A DNA stretch of 41,649 nt from Mytilinidion resinicola. Lineage: Eukaryota > Ascomycota > Dothideomycetes > Mytilinidiales > Mytilinidiaceae. The translations under genes and the position numbers were made by a program. Location: positions 1-41,649 of the forward strand of contig NW_022985466.1 in the NCBI RefSeq assembly GCF_010093595.1, read 5' to 3'. The notes under the pieces are model-generated. The model saw nothing but the letters and a program-made list of their open reading frames with translations, did not search any database and was not told where the DNA came from. Positions 12,701 to 25,300 of this stretch are shown here, in pieces (within the stretch, counting starts at the first letter, position 1; the number at the start of each line of letters is the position of its first letter).

Positions 12701-14690
12701 TTAAAACAGTATTTACTACCGCCCTAATCCTCTATTATTTTAACCCTAAACTGCCGATTATTATTAAGGCTAATTTATCCGACTATATAAACGCTGGAGT
12801 GCTCTTATAAATAGATAAATAAGGAATACTCCGACCTATAGCCTACTTTTTAAAATAATTAAGTTCTGCTAAATATAACTATAAAATCTATAATAAGGAA
12901 CTCCTAGCAATTATCTAATACTTTAAACAGTAGCAGCCTAAACTAGAAAGTGCAGTATTCCTAATTTAGGTTTTTAGCAACTATAAAAACCTGCAGTACT
13001 TTATAACTATAAAGCAGTTAAGCTACTAACAGGCTTATTAGTCTAAATACCTGTCCTAATTTAACTTTTTAATTACCTACTAACCTGGTAAGTATAGTAA
13101 AAAGCCTAACGCCTTAACGCGTTATACGCAAGATACGCCTGCGCAAGAAGAAGCTTAAGCAGCCCGAAATTAGATACTGCTCTATCCCGACCTGTTTACG
13201 CAGTTAAATCTAATAGAAACTAACTAAATAATTTAGGAGATTATTAAGGATAAATACCTAAATAATAAGTTTATCCAGGAAGTCCTGGAGATGTTATGCT
13301 CCGGAGTACACTGCTTTAAGAAGATTACCCTAAGTAAATATAAAAAGCAAGATAGTAAGCTCTACTTCTATAACCGAATAGTAATTCCTAATAATAATAA
13401 ACTAAAGATTAAACTGCTTTATTACGTGTATAATTCCCCTATTAGCGGCCACCCTAGATATAGAAAAACTCTAGAAATCCTTTAAAGAAAATACTACTAG
13501 CTGTATATATTTAAAATAATCCGCCAATTTATAGCATGCTATTACACCTATTGCTATATAAAGGCTTTAAAAAAAAAGTATAATAGCTTCCTAAAACCCC
13601 TGCCCGTCCTGCAGTATTACTAGCGAAATATTTCTATTAACTTTATTATTAAACTACTTAAATCTAAAGGCTGCACTAATATTATAGTTATAGTAGACCG
13701 CTTAAGTAAGTACTAATATATAATTCCCTATAGAACAATTATAGCTAAGGCTATAGCTAACCTATTTTACTAATATATTTAGGTATATTACAGATTACCT
13801 AATATATATATATCCGATTAAAGATTACAGTTTATCTCCGCGTTTTAAAATAAACTGTATAAGCAACTACGTATTAAAGCCTAATTATTATCGGCCTTCT
13901 ACCCGGAAACTAATAGCTAAACAGAGAAGGCTAATTTAATACTAGAATAAGTCCTCCGCGCCTATATAAACTATAAGCAAGATAACTAGGTTACCTAGCT
14001 GCTGTCCGCTTAGTTTAAGGTAAACAACACCTAATCTAAATTAACAACAGTAACACCGTTTATTGCTATCTTAGGATAATACCTAAGAATAGGCTTTAAA
14101 CTGCTATTAGGAACTCTACGCCCTGCCTATTAAGTACTATAAGCACTTAAGGCTAATTAAATAGTTAATAAAATATTAGATATTAAGCAGTTTATCTGCA
14201 AAGAAATAACTTAGGCCTAAGTAATATAAGAAGAATACGCTAACCGAAAATATATAGGCGCACCGGCCTATAAAGTAGGTAATAAAGTCTAGTTAAATAT
14301 ACGGAATATTTATATAAATTAACCCGCTAAAAAGCTTAATTAGAAAAACCTAGGGAAGTTCCCAATTATACAGATTATTTTTCCGTACGCCTATTAACTA
14401 GGCCTACCTAAATCTATAAAGATATATCCTGTCTTCTATATCTTATTACTCTATCCTGCCGCTCCGTAAGCTAACTACCTGCCTGGCCAGGAGTTGCCCT
14501 TACCTAAACCTATTTAAGTTAAAGAAGAGACTAAATAGTATATTAACTATATTAAAGGCATGCGCCTAAACCAGCGCTAAAAGTAATACAAGTACTTAGT
14601 CCGATAGACTAGATACAACAACCTATCCTAGCAACCCGTTAATAACCTAAAGGACACTACTGCTGCGGCTAATTATTATTACCGCCACCC
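9720..14690 (+). pseudogene. RIP-inactivated gag-pol of the gypsy element
   Basis: Landmarks in order. A gag zinc knuckle at 10667-10708 reads CFKYGKHSYISYNC, a CCHC box with the second Cys and the His both changed to Tyr. Reverse transcriptase spans about 11880-12480, with the catalytic block read as YINNILIYS at 12325-12351 where YxDD is expected. RNase H covers about 12680-12960. The integrase zinc-binding region, with the short open stretch 13291-13485, includes SGHPRYRKTLEIL. The integrase core begins near 13615 (VDRLSKY). A chromodomain-like block at about 14520-14680 reads YINYIKGMRLNQR and YKYLVR. Stops are frequent, so the polyprotein is non-functional, but order and spacing are canonical. 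Confidence 0.88.
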
Positions 14691-14833
14691 CGAAGCTCAC
14701 AATCCTGCGTCCGATAAGCCCCGTCCTGCTAGACCCTGAAACCTTAATTAAGATTTAATTCACGGCCCTACTCCCGATAAATAGCCGTACACATTATAAA
14801 CAGCGCCTCCTACTCACCAAGAGACTTGGGTTT

Positions 14834-14846
14834 AGGAGGGGGGTAC
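14834..14846 (+). promoter_or_regulatory. Polypurine tract of gypsy element
   Basis: AGGAGGGGGG followed by TAC sits immediately upstream of the 3' LTR start (14847). This is the position of the plus-strand priming tract in LTR retrotransposons. The same arrangement in reverse complement lies beside the left LTR of the element at 35045. Confidence 0.8.
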
Positions 14847-15256
14847 TATCACGGTATTAACCGCGACACCCTACCTACCGAAATTCTGCCGCAGATTGCT
14901 ATAACTCTAGCAATCTGCACCGGCCTACTACCGTTGGCCGGCCCCCTGCCCTGCCTGCCCTGCTCCGCTCCCGTCTCGCTTCCGCTTCCTATCCTGTCCC
15001 GCTCCAGCCACCTACCGGCTGCCCCCTTTTCCTATCACCTGATCTGGTAAGGACCTCGCGTACACGCGTGCCACGCGCCGAAACGGCATAGAGGCCGTAC
15101 GCCACGCGCTCGGCCACGCCCTTATATCCGGTGGCCCGTCTCCCGTCTTCCTATTCCTTACACAACGTCTTAATTCTCCACGTAGTATTGTACATAGCAC
15201 CTAATCAACGCTCCTCTTTAAGCCCTCGACCTCTTACGTGTAGCGCTATCGTAACA
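14847..15256 (+). repeat. 3' LTR of gypsy element (almost un-RIPped)
   Basis: It begins TATCACGGTATTAACC (probably TGTCACG originally) and ends GCGCTATCGTAACA, so the expected TG...CA termini are recoverable. CpA and TpG remain frequent. The short open frames crossing it are LTR sequence, not genes. Confidence 0.95.
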
Positions 15257-15390
15257 CACTATAGCAATTAAAGACCCTAAGTAATATATACAAATTTGGA
15301 TTACAGTTAAGGCTAGTAAGCAATTCCTTTGTACGGTTACTAACAACTGCCTAAGAAGGCTTCTTAAAGCTTATTAAAGGAGCCGAAGAG

Positions 15391-15675
15391 ATGCTACACG
15401 AAAATGTGCTTATTAAAGCCCGGGTTAAAGAGCTTGAAGAGCAACTAGCAGAGATAACCAAGCGTAAAGGTCGTAAAAGAAAGCGAATCCAGACTGGCGG
15501 TACAATGGAGTATGGTACAGCAGCGTTGTACGTAGCTGCTGAAGTGTCTGGAGCATCTAATCCACGGAAAAAGGTGGGTAGTAGAGATGGTGCAAATAGG
15601 GCTCTACCAGCTCAACGGCGCTATGGAAACTGTGGAGAGGCTGGGCACAATGCGTGTACGTGTAAAAAGGATTAA
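15391..15675 (+). pseudogene. C-terminal part of pogo element C transposase, still open
   Basis: A 94-codon open stretch follows the gypsy insertion. It has a coiled-coil segment (ENVLIKARVKELEEQLAE), a basic KRKGRKRKR run, and a terminal zinc-knuckle-like YGNCGEAGHNACTCKK in which the first Cys is Tyr. This is the typical C-terminus of fungal pogo/Fot1 transposases. The same frame continues upstream toward 15257 with a TAA near 15351, where a Gln codon would fit. The ATG at 15391 is an internal Met, so this is not an independent gene. Codon use and CpA content look normal, unlike the rest of element C. Confidence 0.8.
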
Positions 15676-15823
15676 GAAGCTTCTTCTGAATCTGATCTAA
15701 GTGTGTCGTACACAAGTTCTATAGCTAGTTGCGAATAAATTGACTGCGCGCACATAGTGTTGGTTGTGCCAAGGAAAAGTGGCCGGCTCGGTGGTTTGGC
15801 CGGCTCGGTAATGGAATACGTTA

Positions 15824-16260
15824 CTTAGGTTACTATTATATTATATAAATATTAGCTATTATTAGTTAGGTACTTCCTATACGCTGCGTGTTCCTTTTAG
15901 TTATATTCTTACCTATTACTATTATAGCTAATCCTAAGAAAAATAGTTATTTACTTAATTCTATTAAAAAGGAATTAGATCGGCCGATTTTTCGTATTAG
16001 CGCTGCCGATAAAATAGCGGCAAAAAAAGCTATAGAACTAGAGATAGTAAACTAGTTATATATAGAGTAGTACTTTTTAATTTACTAGGTATATAGCTTC
16101 TATACTACGTGCTTATTTAGGTGGCTAATTTTATTATAGATCCTAAGGTATATACTTTATAGAGCAGCTCTAAGCCTAAATTATATGCCCTATACTATTA
16201 GAACCGAAAGCATTAAGAAATCAAAATATAACAACAAGTAAAGCCCGCTTATAGTAACAC
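15824..16260. other. RIPped unassigned stretch between element C and the gene
   Basis: TpA-rich sequence. A plus-strand frame around 15930-16050 gives protein-like text (KKELDRPIFRISAADKIAAKKAIELEIVN) before stops begin, so this may be an eroded repeat or gene copy. I do not recognise the family. No terminal repeats seen. Confidence 0.35.
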
Positions 16261-16378
16261 CGCGAAGCAAACAAATTATAAATACCTCGACTCTGAGCCT
16301 TTATATTGCTTTAGAGCTCGATAACGTTGCCTACGTTCTGGCCACATCCTCGCCCTTTTTTTGCTTACTATAACTACC

Positions 16379-19300
16379 TTAGATATACTCACCCGCGTTA
16401 AAGAAGGTGTTGGTCTCCTCATCGAAACCGTCCTCCACATGCTCATCCTTGCCATGGCCATCAACGTGTCCGTCCTCATAATGGAACAGCTCATCGTCAT
16501 CGTGGTCGCCATCGTCGTCTGATTCCGCCTCATCCGCATGGCGTGCCGCAAAGATCGCCTTCTTGAGCTTACACTCCACGTCCATGTCTCTCCTAGCAGT
16601 GGCGAGGAAGAAAGGATGATCTGATGAAAGAGGCTTTCCCGTCGTCACGAAACCCATGGGCGTATGCTCGAAATCTTGGTTTTTGCGCAGAACGGCGAGC
16701 CACTCGCGCACTATGGGAAGTTAGCTTGGAAAATGCTGAAGTATAAGGAAAAACTTACAGAAAGTACAAGGTTTCTTCACAAAGGCCTCGAGTTGGGATG
16801 CCTCCGAGCTCTCGTTTGAGTCTGCACTCGTTTTGACTCCAAGATACGTAGATAGCTCCTGATACTCCCGCCATTCAAAATAAAGTCTCCCAGCAAATAT
16901 GCCGAGCTCGATTTTTAACCATGCAGGGGTCTTGAAGTTCGACGGCAGCGGCGGGGTAGCGTGATAGTCAAGATTGTTAAAATGTAACATGCGACGGGTG
17001 ACAGGAGCGGAGTAAACGATAAGATGAGTAATTCCTGCCGTATCCTTCGGGCCTCGATAGCGTCGAAGGAGGGGAATCAGAGCATCAGCCTCCTCCGGGC
17101 TAATGACCAAAGCCATCTGAGTTCGACTGCTCCAAAGAATCCAGTGACAAGGACGCAAAAAGTTATCGTTCGGTCCTGTGACCTTGACAGTTCGGCTGAA
17201 CTGTGTAGATACGAAGAGACCGGGTGCTCTACTCGGGGCGGAGAATTCACCGTGTCTCAGGCCCGCAGCAGTCTTCTGGAGAGTTGAGAACATGGGCTGG
17301 TACGCATTACTTCCATCAGTAATTCGGCCTGACTTGACGAATTCCTCAAGGTCTCTGTGGAGCTTCGGAATCTTCAAGGCCGTAAAGTGCACTGGCTTCT
17401 GAATATCGCGCACGCTCTCCACTTCGAACTCCACTTCGCGCTCCTGTTCGACTTCTTCAAGAGCTGAGGAATGGATTGCGATGCCGCGATCCTGAAATTG
17501 CTCCTTTCGCTGGGCAAGCTCATTCACATATTTTTTGAGCGATGGGTGGAAGGACGGAGCATTCGTCTGAGCCGCCCGCCTCAGGCGCTTCGGCTCGTAT
17601 AGTTCTTTGAGCGTATGTAGCTCCTTGCTTCGCACCACTGACAAGAACCTGTCGCGCTGATGCAGTCTCTCCAAGTAGTCGGGATTGTCAATTTTGGCTT
17701 GAACTTGCTGTAGATAGCTATTTCCTTGCATAAAGAACAGAGGCTCTGACTGCTCAAGAGCATTGCAGGACTGCTCCAAAAGCCATGCGATGACGTCAGA
17801 AGAGTCAAGCCAACTACCTTCAGACTTCTTTCGCAGGTCAAGGATACTCTGGTGCACCTCTGGTGGCGAGAAGAAGGTTACTGCCTGGGACTGACCGAGC
17901 AGACGTAGGCGCATAGCAGCCTGCGCCAGAGCGTCCTTCGTTACGTGCGGGCCGAGCGTCAATGCGGCCCTCGCACTTGGAGGCAGCTTGAGATCAGTTC
18001 CACGGCAATGGCTCTCATCCAAATATACGAGGCAACCTTCCATATCCTCCGCGAAGGGAGAAGCGACAAGCGGGATCTTTTTGCCCTTAGGATAGAGAAC
18101 CCACGGACGGTGGTCGGATTCAAAGAAAACAGCTGCCGCAGCCTCCCAATCAATTTTGAGCCATGCCTTCGCTAGACTATAATTGTCATGCTCGAGGATC
18201 TGAGCACCCGCATCAATGAGTATTCGGATTTTCTGCGTCTGTTTCGCAAAAGGATGTCTGCACGGGTTCAAGAGCATTTGTAGGAGACCTTCCTCACTGA
18301 GGCGCCTTCCGGAACTTCCCACCATGGGAATATATTGTCGGTTACGGGGTTCAAGCAGGTAAGAGAGTACTTCGGCATTAGTATGTGCCAGCTTTGGGAG
18401 GTCATTTTGCTTGATCATCATCGGCAACTGATGTCGTGAGTCGTTTGTCCCGGAAAAACCACTGGTTCGACATAGTGACTTCTGAGTTGCGTGGTAGAGA
18501 ACCAGGTCCCAGCCAGAAGCCTGTATCTTCGTGTCGAATTGCCTGGCATGCCCAGGGAAGACGAAGCTATTCAAATAGAAGTCTAGCAAATACACGTTGA
18601 ATCTGTAGTCGGTCAGCATCTGCTCAAAACCTGGGCCGAAACCCTCCAGTGCACTCACCGGATATAGTAGTGCAGCTCGCGAAGCTGTGATGAATTTTCG
18701 ACATTGATGGCATTGTAGTCTCGCAAGCTTTCGGGAAGATCATGAGTCGCCCATTTCTCGTATTCAATGCTGGGCTCGTCCGACTTCAGAAGGTGTTCGA
18801 AAGCCTTCTTGAATTGTCCCAAATCCAGTCCTTGGTAGTAGAAGGAGAGACAGGTCAAGATGATCGCTACATCCGGGTGGCCCCATTCTGAGGTAGGTGA
18901 CGGGACACCTTTAGCCTATAAAAAGTCAAGAACAAAATTATACAACTTTGCAAATATAATAGGTTTGAAGTTCAAAGATCTGATCTCTTAGGCCGTCTTA
19001 AAAATCGCTACTAACTTACGTGATAAGGTACTGCAATGGGATCGCGGGTGGGATGGAGTCCATACTGGACGTTCCATCGCTTCTTGAGCGTCGATAAGAA
19101 GATGCGGTGAACGAATAGCCCACGTAGAAGGTATAAGACCTTCAACAAATGTTGCTTCTCTTTGAACATTCCGGTGACCCTATTCAGAACCTGGGAGGAA
19201 ATCACGGGGCTTGAAACGAAGAGACGAATATCCTCTTGGCCTGAGGCCGGAATTTCGGCACAAGGGAAAGTTCCGAGCTGGCCCTTGCAGATGTCTTCCA

Positions 19301-22300
19301 CTATTTGAGCAACGAGGTGCTCTTGGACGTCTTGGCGGAGGAAATAGATTAAGGGATAGTCGCCAATGGCTCTCTCTACCACCGCTATGCTCTGCGGGAA
19401 TCGGCGCTCAAGTTCTGACAAGTAGAATCTCAAAAGCTGAAGGACTGCTTGAACAGTCCGCCAACGCTGAGGGTGACCATCAACCGTCATCTGCGAGCCC
19501 GACGGATATATTAATTGGGTTCTAATGGCAAGAGACACGTCAGATTCATCTAGGACATCTCGGGCATACCTATCCAGCCACCCTTGGAACTTGATCATCG
19601 TTGTAGCTTCTTCAACGTGATCATCGCAAAGGCGTTGAATTCCGCTCAGTTTGAACGAAAGAATATGCTCAGGTAGCGCAAGCATAATGCCATTTTTCCT
19701 CTTCAGGTTAACGTGAAGCTGACCGAATGTCTGAATTAAGGAACAATTTGTTGGTGTCTTTCGAGAGAAGGGAATGTGCATGATCTCGCGGCTCAAGAGC
19801 CCACCGAGCCTGATTTGCATGATCTGGGCTGATTGCAGAAGCAAAGGCCTAGGAACAATGACTCTCACGAGGTTTCGCTTATCCGCAAGCACTGCGGCAA
19901 CCATGGCTAGGTAGTGTTAGCACTCTCCTTTGAATTACAGAGGAGCTTTCCCTGTCAGACGAAATCGGGGCATGGTGTCCCTCGGAGTATTCTGGCAGAG
20001 TTATCGCAGCACTTACGTAGAATACACGACGTCTTCCCTTTTCCCATCAGGAGCTGAACTACGGAGTTTTGTCCAGACTCCGGCGATATCGTAGCATTAG
20101 CTACTTCGACTTGTTCCACGCGGAGCATGAAATCGCTATCTATTTCCAGTATAAGCCAGTCAACAAGCTCCAAAGGTGACCAATTCAGATGTCCCGGATT
20201 CACAGTCTCGTCGTACAACTGCTGTTGCTTGTTCTTCTTGGCTGCGTCTTGGATCCTGAGTAAACGTTGAAGAGCCGTTATTTTGAGGCCAAGCTCCACA
20301 AGCGCTTCCTTTGTACCGTCTCCAAAAGCAGTCTCAGATGTCGAACGGAGCTCAGAAAGCAGTGTGACTAAGGTTATTTTAGGCCAAAGACCCGCATGCC
20401 GAAGCCATCTAGCACGACGATCGCCTTCCGCTAAAGCCTGGGAAATGTCTCGAAGCATAATGGTGCACGCTTTCCAAGCATGTTGAATCTCTTGTTCAAG
20501 TAAAGTCGGATCTGCATCCGACAAAGTAACCGGAGGCTGAGATATATGTTTAACAAGTGCGTCGATGCTCTGCTCCATCTCCAGACCATATCTCCGCTGC
20601 ACGGAAGAAGCAGATGCTCGAAGCTTGGAAAGAATATTTTTTAGCTCTTGAATAGCTGGCCGTGCTTCAATGACCGCAGTGAGGTGTTCAACAGCCACAG
20701 GATGTGGGCTAATAGGATGCTTGTTGGACAATGCCGAAAGCAAGTCGTGTTGTAAGTCTGTCAGCTCCTCTGTCTTTTTCTCCTCCATATCAGACTGGCA
20801 CGCCCACAGAGGGGAACGTATGGATTTGCCCAAAAGACTATGGAGAGAGAGACGCTCTCCTCCGCGAGCCCTTGAAGGGTAATAGTTCGATGCTTGCGGT
20901 GGCCCATGATGGAGGCTGCCACGCCTTTTCATTTCCAGATCTGGGGCAGTGTGGGTTTCTGCAGCGCTATACTCGTTCAAAACAAGCTGCACAGCTTCCA
21001 GGTACTGTGAGAATTCGAAATTCTGCGCAATGCGACCCCATTCGCACAATACTAGCTCCAAAGCCTTTTCCGTATCGAGAAGAGTCGAATCGATGGAAGC
21101 CAATTTATCTACCTTTACTTCTACTGATGGCCATTGAGCGAGTATGGACTTGGCAAGTTCGACACAGCTACGCTGAGACTTCTCCTCATGCCCGAGTCGT
21201 GCAAGAGCGAGCTGCCCCGGCTTACCTTGTTTTCCGGATGGACCTGTAACGTGGGGCTTCTTGGCATCATTCATCAACTCGGCCAGATCTTTGACGGCTG
21301 GGACTTCTTCAGCTTGGAAGCGAAGATATGAAGGCCATATTGGTGGAGTGATATCTTTCAGGCAGTGTATCTGCGCGAAAGAAAGGATGACTCGGAGCAG
21401 GTCCATCTTAGCATTCACAGAAAATGCCATCGGCGCGAGTTGGAACATTAAGCGGTACTTGTCTTCGGGCTTAGACTGGCTTGTGAATTGAACGAGCGAG
21501 CCCCAGTTCTCGCCAAGATTCGCAGAGATTAGATCAAAGATCTGGATCCTGTCGAATGCTCCGACATGCCCGCCAATCACGGGAAATTCCTGTAGAAGAG
21601 ATGCTAATGCCTTCGTATTTGAGAGCTTGGATGGCCACTCAGCTAGCAGTCTTGAAATGATGGCCACATTTGCTCGATCGAGCCCCGCCGTCTGACCATC
21701 CCTAGACTTGTAAGCATGATCACGCGCAGATATGACAGCACCAGATCGCGACATTGCACGAGCTTCCAAATGTGGGTCTCCAGGCGGACATGCGAGCGGA
21801 TTACTGTTAGAGGATGTAGTGTCGAACGATAGCAGTTGAGAAGATCGGTGACAGATTTGCTCAATGATGGCTCGATACCTATCGTCTTGGATTGTGGTCG
21901 TCAAGTTGCGATCCCACTCAACAGTCTCCATGCATTTCATACTCGTAGGATAGTAAAAACGACGGGGTGACAGTTTCGCAATATCAAGAAGCCGGGTGAT
22001 ATGCGTTTCAGGAAGCGGCTTCCAAGGTTGGTAAAGACCCGACTGGAGAAGGTACATGGCTTCCTCGAGACCTGTCCTTCCAGTAAGGGGATCCGGGAGA
22101 AAATGTGCAGTATACGCGTGCCATAGCGCCTTTGTGTATAGTAATAGAGGTTCCGCAGGACATTCTACGCGTCCAAGCACTTCATTGATGTCGAAATTCA
22201 GGTATGTTCCATCATTCTCGACAAATATCAAGACATGATCTCCGTCTTTACGGACTTTAATAGGGCCAGCTGGGGCGAGGATGCTTCGCTGGCGCGGATT

Positions 22301-25300
22301 TGTGGTTGAGCGCAGCACAATCTTACTCCTTAGTCCATACCACACCCCTGGGTCTTGGAGATTTGTAGGTGCTATTTCAGCGCCTAACTGGCGGCATTGG
22401 AGGAGCCTCGAACTATTGACAAAGAAGCTCAGCTCCAATCGCTTCAACTCCACCGATAATCGGCCATTATGAGGCTCGAAGACTGTCACATGGTGGGCAT
22501 ACTCAAAGTAAAAGAAATTCTGAGCAATTTTTTTGGCTACTGGACTGTAGGGATCTACAAGCGTGGAATTGCGCCTCATTGCGTGACGAGTGCGCAGGTT
22601 TAGCATCCAATTGCTGTTTTTTGACTTCCAGATGTCATCTTGACGAATTTCCAAAACCCCGGAATCTAAGTCTAACCAGTGATAGCAGTTCTCTATAAGG
22701 GGTGAGGGTAAATCGTATTGGGAACCATTGCGGAAGATATCACTTCGGATCAGTTCAAGTGTGCGGTAACCTTGTGTTGCTCGGACGATCAATTGACCCC
22801 GCCGGAAGCCAAGATGTATCCGGTGCTTGTAGGGCATTGGCTGGGCAACGAATATGGACATTCCTGGCTGATACGAGGGCAGTACTCGTAGGTTTTGTGT
22901 CCCAAAAAGCACATGAATGATGGGATCCTGACGATATTCGGCTGGGAGTGTGCCGGATTGTTTGCCATTGATGAGAAGATCTCCACGAATCACGTTGTAG
23001 TGAACACAGTGCGTCAACTGTTGCTTCCCTGACTTCATGGAAACTTCTATCCACCACGTACCCGGCACAGCTTGTATTTGAGGTGGGGAATCGAGGAAGC
23101 CATCGGGAACGGGCCAAATATCGTCCAAAGCGGAGAGGAGGCCATTATGGTCGGCTATGATAGCTTTCCGGAAGGCACTACGCATCTTATACGTGTATAA
23201 GAGGTCCCGGAGTACCGCATTCCGTAAGCTAAGTGGCAAAAGTTCGAAACGTCCTACAAGGTTCTCCTGAAGGATTATTGAGGCGCCGACAAAACAGTGT
23301 AAAGCGTCCGAAGTCAGGGACAACGTCGACTGTGCAAACATCTGAAATGTCCGTTTGCACAGTACGGATGCCCAAATAGCGAAGATGGTCGCCTCTCGTG
23401 AGTCATCGTTGGCTGATGACTGCAAAGCGGCACACCAATCCCAAGTTATGGCGCGAGTCAGAGTAATAAGCCCAGAGGTCTTTGCTTGAATATCTTCGGA
23501 GGGTGAGAGAGATGCCATCTTAAGCAGGATGGTGATAAGGACGTTCATCTGTACCGGCTCGCGCCAGTTGCGCCGTATAGCTTCAATACGGTGGCCAATT
23601 TGCTCAAGGAGCTTTCTGCAGAAGCTACTATCATTAAAGATCGCGTGTACATCACGCAAAGGCTGGCCGAATGATGAAGGACCAAGTTGGAAGATAAGCT
23701 TCGAAATGATGGCCCAAGTCGATTCAGTGGAGAAATTGAGGTTTGTGGCACCGAGTTCTCGCAACAGCGACAGCCATCGGCAATGGGTCCCGCAAAGGAG
23801 GCCTTGCCACGCCATGAATTCGTGGACGTTGAGATCTGACGGACACTTTGTCTGACTGGCAAGGACATCATTTGATGAAGGCATACAATCGTGAGAGAGC
23901 CGAAGAGATTGATATGGCGAGTCATGTGGAAGAGCTAAGGGGCAATGGGCGGAAAACGAGGGCTTCCCGGTGCGGATTGTCCAGGTCTGAGTGCTCGTGT
24001 CATAGTACTTAAGTGTAAGGCCACAGGGGCGGCATATTTGGTTCAAGGCTACAGGAAATCCCGATACCGCATAATGGCAGTCAAGATGCGATTTAGTCGT
24101 GGAACCTAGGGAGACTTTCATCACTCCTCGGGTCGCATAGCGTACGAGTCCAGAATAGCTACGCAGAAGCGGGACATTGTCGACGGCTTTAGTCTTGGGG
24201 TAAGAAAAGGTAGCAAGCAGTGTCCAGGTTGCGTCGCGGTAGGCTGCGAATGCATCTGGGCAGGCCAATTCGAATATTGCTGCCTTAGCACTAGGTTCGA
24301 CATTTGGTAGCGGACTCTCAAATGTAGTAATTTTGATCTGTTTTGCCTGCCACTTGTACTTATGCTTGAGGCAACCACGCGAGTGCTCTCTGACCAGAGT
24401 ACCATCTGAAGCTACAATGGTGATGTATGGGCAGCTAGATTCGGCAACACGCTGCATCAATTCCTCATGCTTCTTGCTCAATTCTCGCCATTCTGACTCT
24501 TTGGCTTCACGTGCTTTCGCCGCTTTGGATTCGATCTTCTGTCGGAGTTCCTTCAAGCCATGAGTGTCGGTGTCATAATACATGACAGCGAACGAGTCTT
24601 CGGCAGGGTCATCAAAGATCGTCTTCGACCCGATGCCGTCCCAGCCCTGACATCGACGGCCGAGGTACGCTTGGACTCGCTGTACGCGCTTCATTTCATC
24701 TAGTGAGAGCAATTCCAGGGTATCCAGGACCTCAGGGTTAAATCCGGGATGATACCGTCCCAATAACGGGTAACAAGTAGAAGCATTTCGGTCCATCTCA
24801 ACCCACAACTCCATCAGATCAAGGATGAATCCGCTCTTCAATTCGGCATAGCCATCAAAATCATTACCGGTCGCCGAAACATACGACTCGATCGTCTCGG
24901 CCAGCTCGCAGCAGCGAGTTCGCAAGTCCACAGCTGGAACAGGATTAGCTTTCACCGGTGCCACCTTCTGTTCCACGCGCTTAGCCAGAGTCAAATAACG
25001 ATCGGCAACAACAGCGAATGGCTTAGCCTTTGCCCTAGAGTGCTCGTAGTGTTCTAAATGCTGCAAAGGGGGCAAGGTCTGAGTTTGAGAACCAAAATGC
25101 CTTCCAAAGGCGACTTCATTGAGTATATGTCGGCTGAGAAGCAACTGTAGCACTATCTCGGAAGAGTCTGCGTGCTGGGGAAGGGGCCGGATAATCCGTT
25201 GGGTGTTCATCTTGTGGAATGTCCATTGCTCTTCCAGAAATTGACTGGTCGTTGCTAATGATTTCTCCAACACAACTAGGAGGCCTGAAAACATGAACTC

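Larger units (their letters stand above)
9287..15256 (+). mobile_element. Complete Ty3/gypsy chromovirus-type LTR retrotransposon (5970 bp)
   Basis: Two 410-bp LTRs (9287-9696 and 14847-15256) bound the element. A perfect 5-bp duplication CACTA flanks it at 9282-9286 and 15257-15261. A polypurine tract, AGGAGGGGGG, lies just before the 3' LTR. Internal order is gag with zinc knuckle, reverse transcriptase, RNase H, integrase, then a chromodomain-like block, which is the Ty3/gypsy order. It interrupts the transposase of pogo element C. The 5' two-thirds is RIPped; from about 14600 to the end it is nearly intact. Confidence 0.95.
6135..15821 (+). mobile_element. Pogo/Fot1-type transposon C, split by two nested insertions (1849 bp native)
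   Basis: The left end reads ACGTATTCTAC. The right end, read inward, reads ACGTATTCCAT. Both are followed by two 17-bp boxes (right-end forms TACCGAGCCGGCCAAAC and CACCGAGCCGGCCACTT) and then TTCCTTGGCACAACC-type sequence; TIR similarity runs past 65 bp. TA flanks both ends (6133-6134, 15822-15823). The transposase reads YNFNKTGF near 6713, is cut by element A (7040-8900), resumes with LLILDGYKSHLN at 8910-8960, is cut by the gypsy element (9287-15256), and ends with a zinc knuckle at 15391-15675. Subtracting both insertions with their duplications leaves 1849 bp. The left part is heavily RIPped; the part after 15257 is almost untouched. Confidence 0.9.

Noticed and set aside
14826..15050. 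Open frame of 74 codons on the plus strand (and a minus-strand one at 15012-15200)
   Set aside because: Both lie across the 3' LTR of the gypsy element; the 5' LTR equivalent is not open and the text has no protein-like features.
16276..16390. Extra C-terminal exon via the GTGAGT at the end of the last exon
   Set aside because: A donor-like GGTGAGTA sits at the end of the coding region, but no convincing branch and acceptor pair was found and the added sequence lies in partly RIPped DNA. The TAA at 16381-16379 is kept as the end.
18620..18658. 39-nt version of intron 4
   Set aside because: Also in frame, but shorter than plausible for these introns and without a branch site; the 56-nt form has CTGAC just before the acceptor and gives a better join.
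17024..24563. Numerous plus-strand and alternative-frame open stretches inside the giant gene
   Set aside because: They are shadows of a continuous 3192-codon frame that shows family-level conservation.
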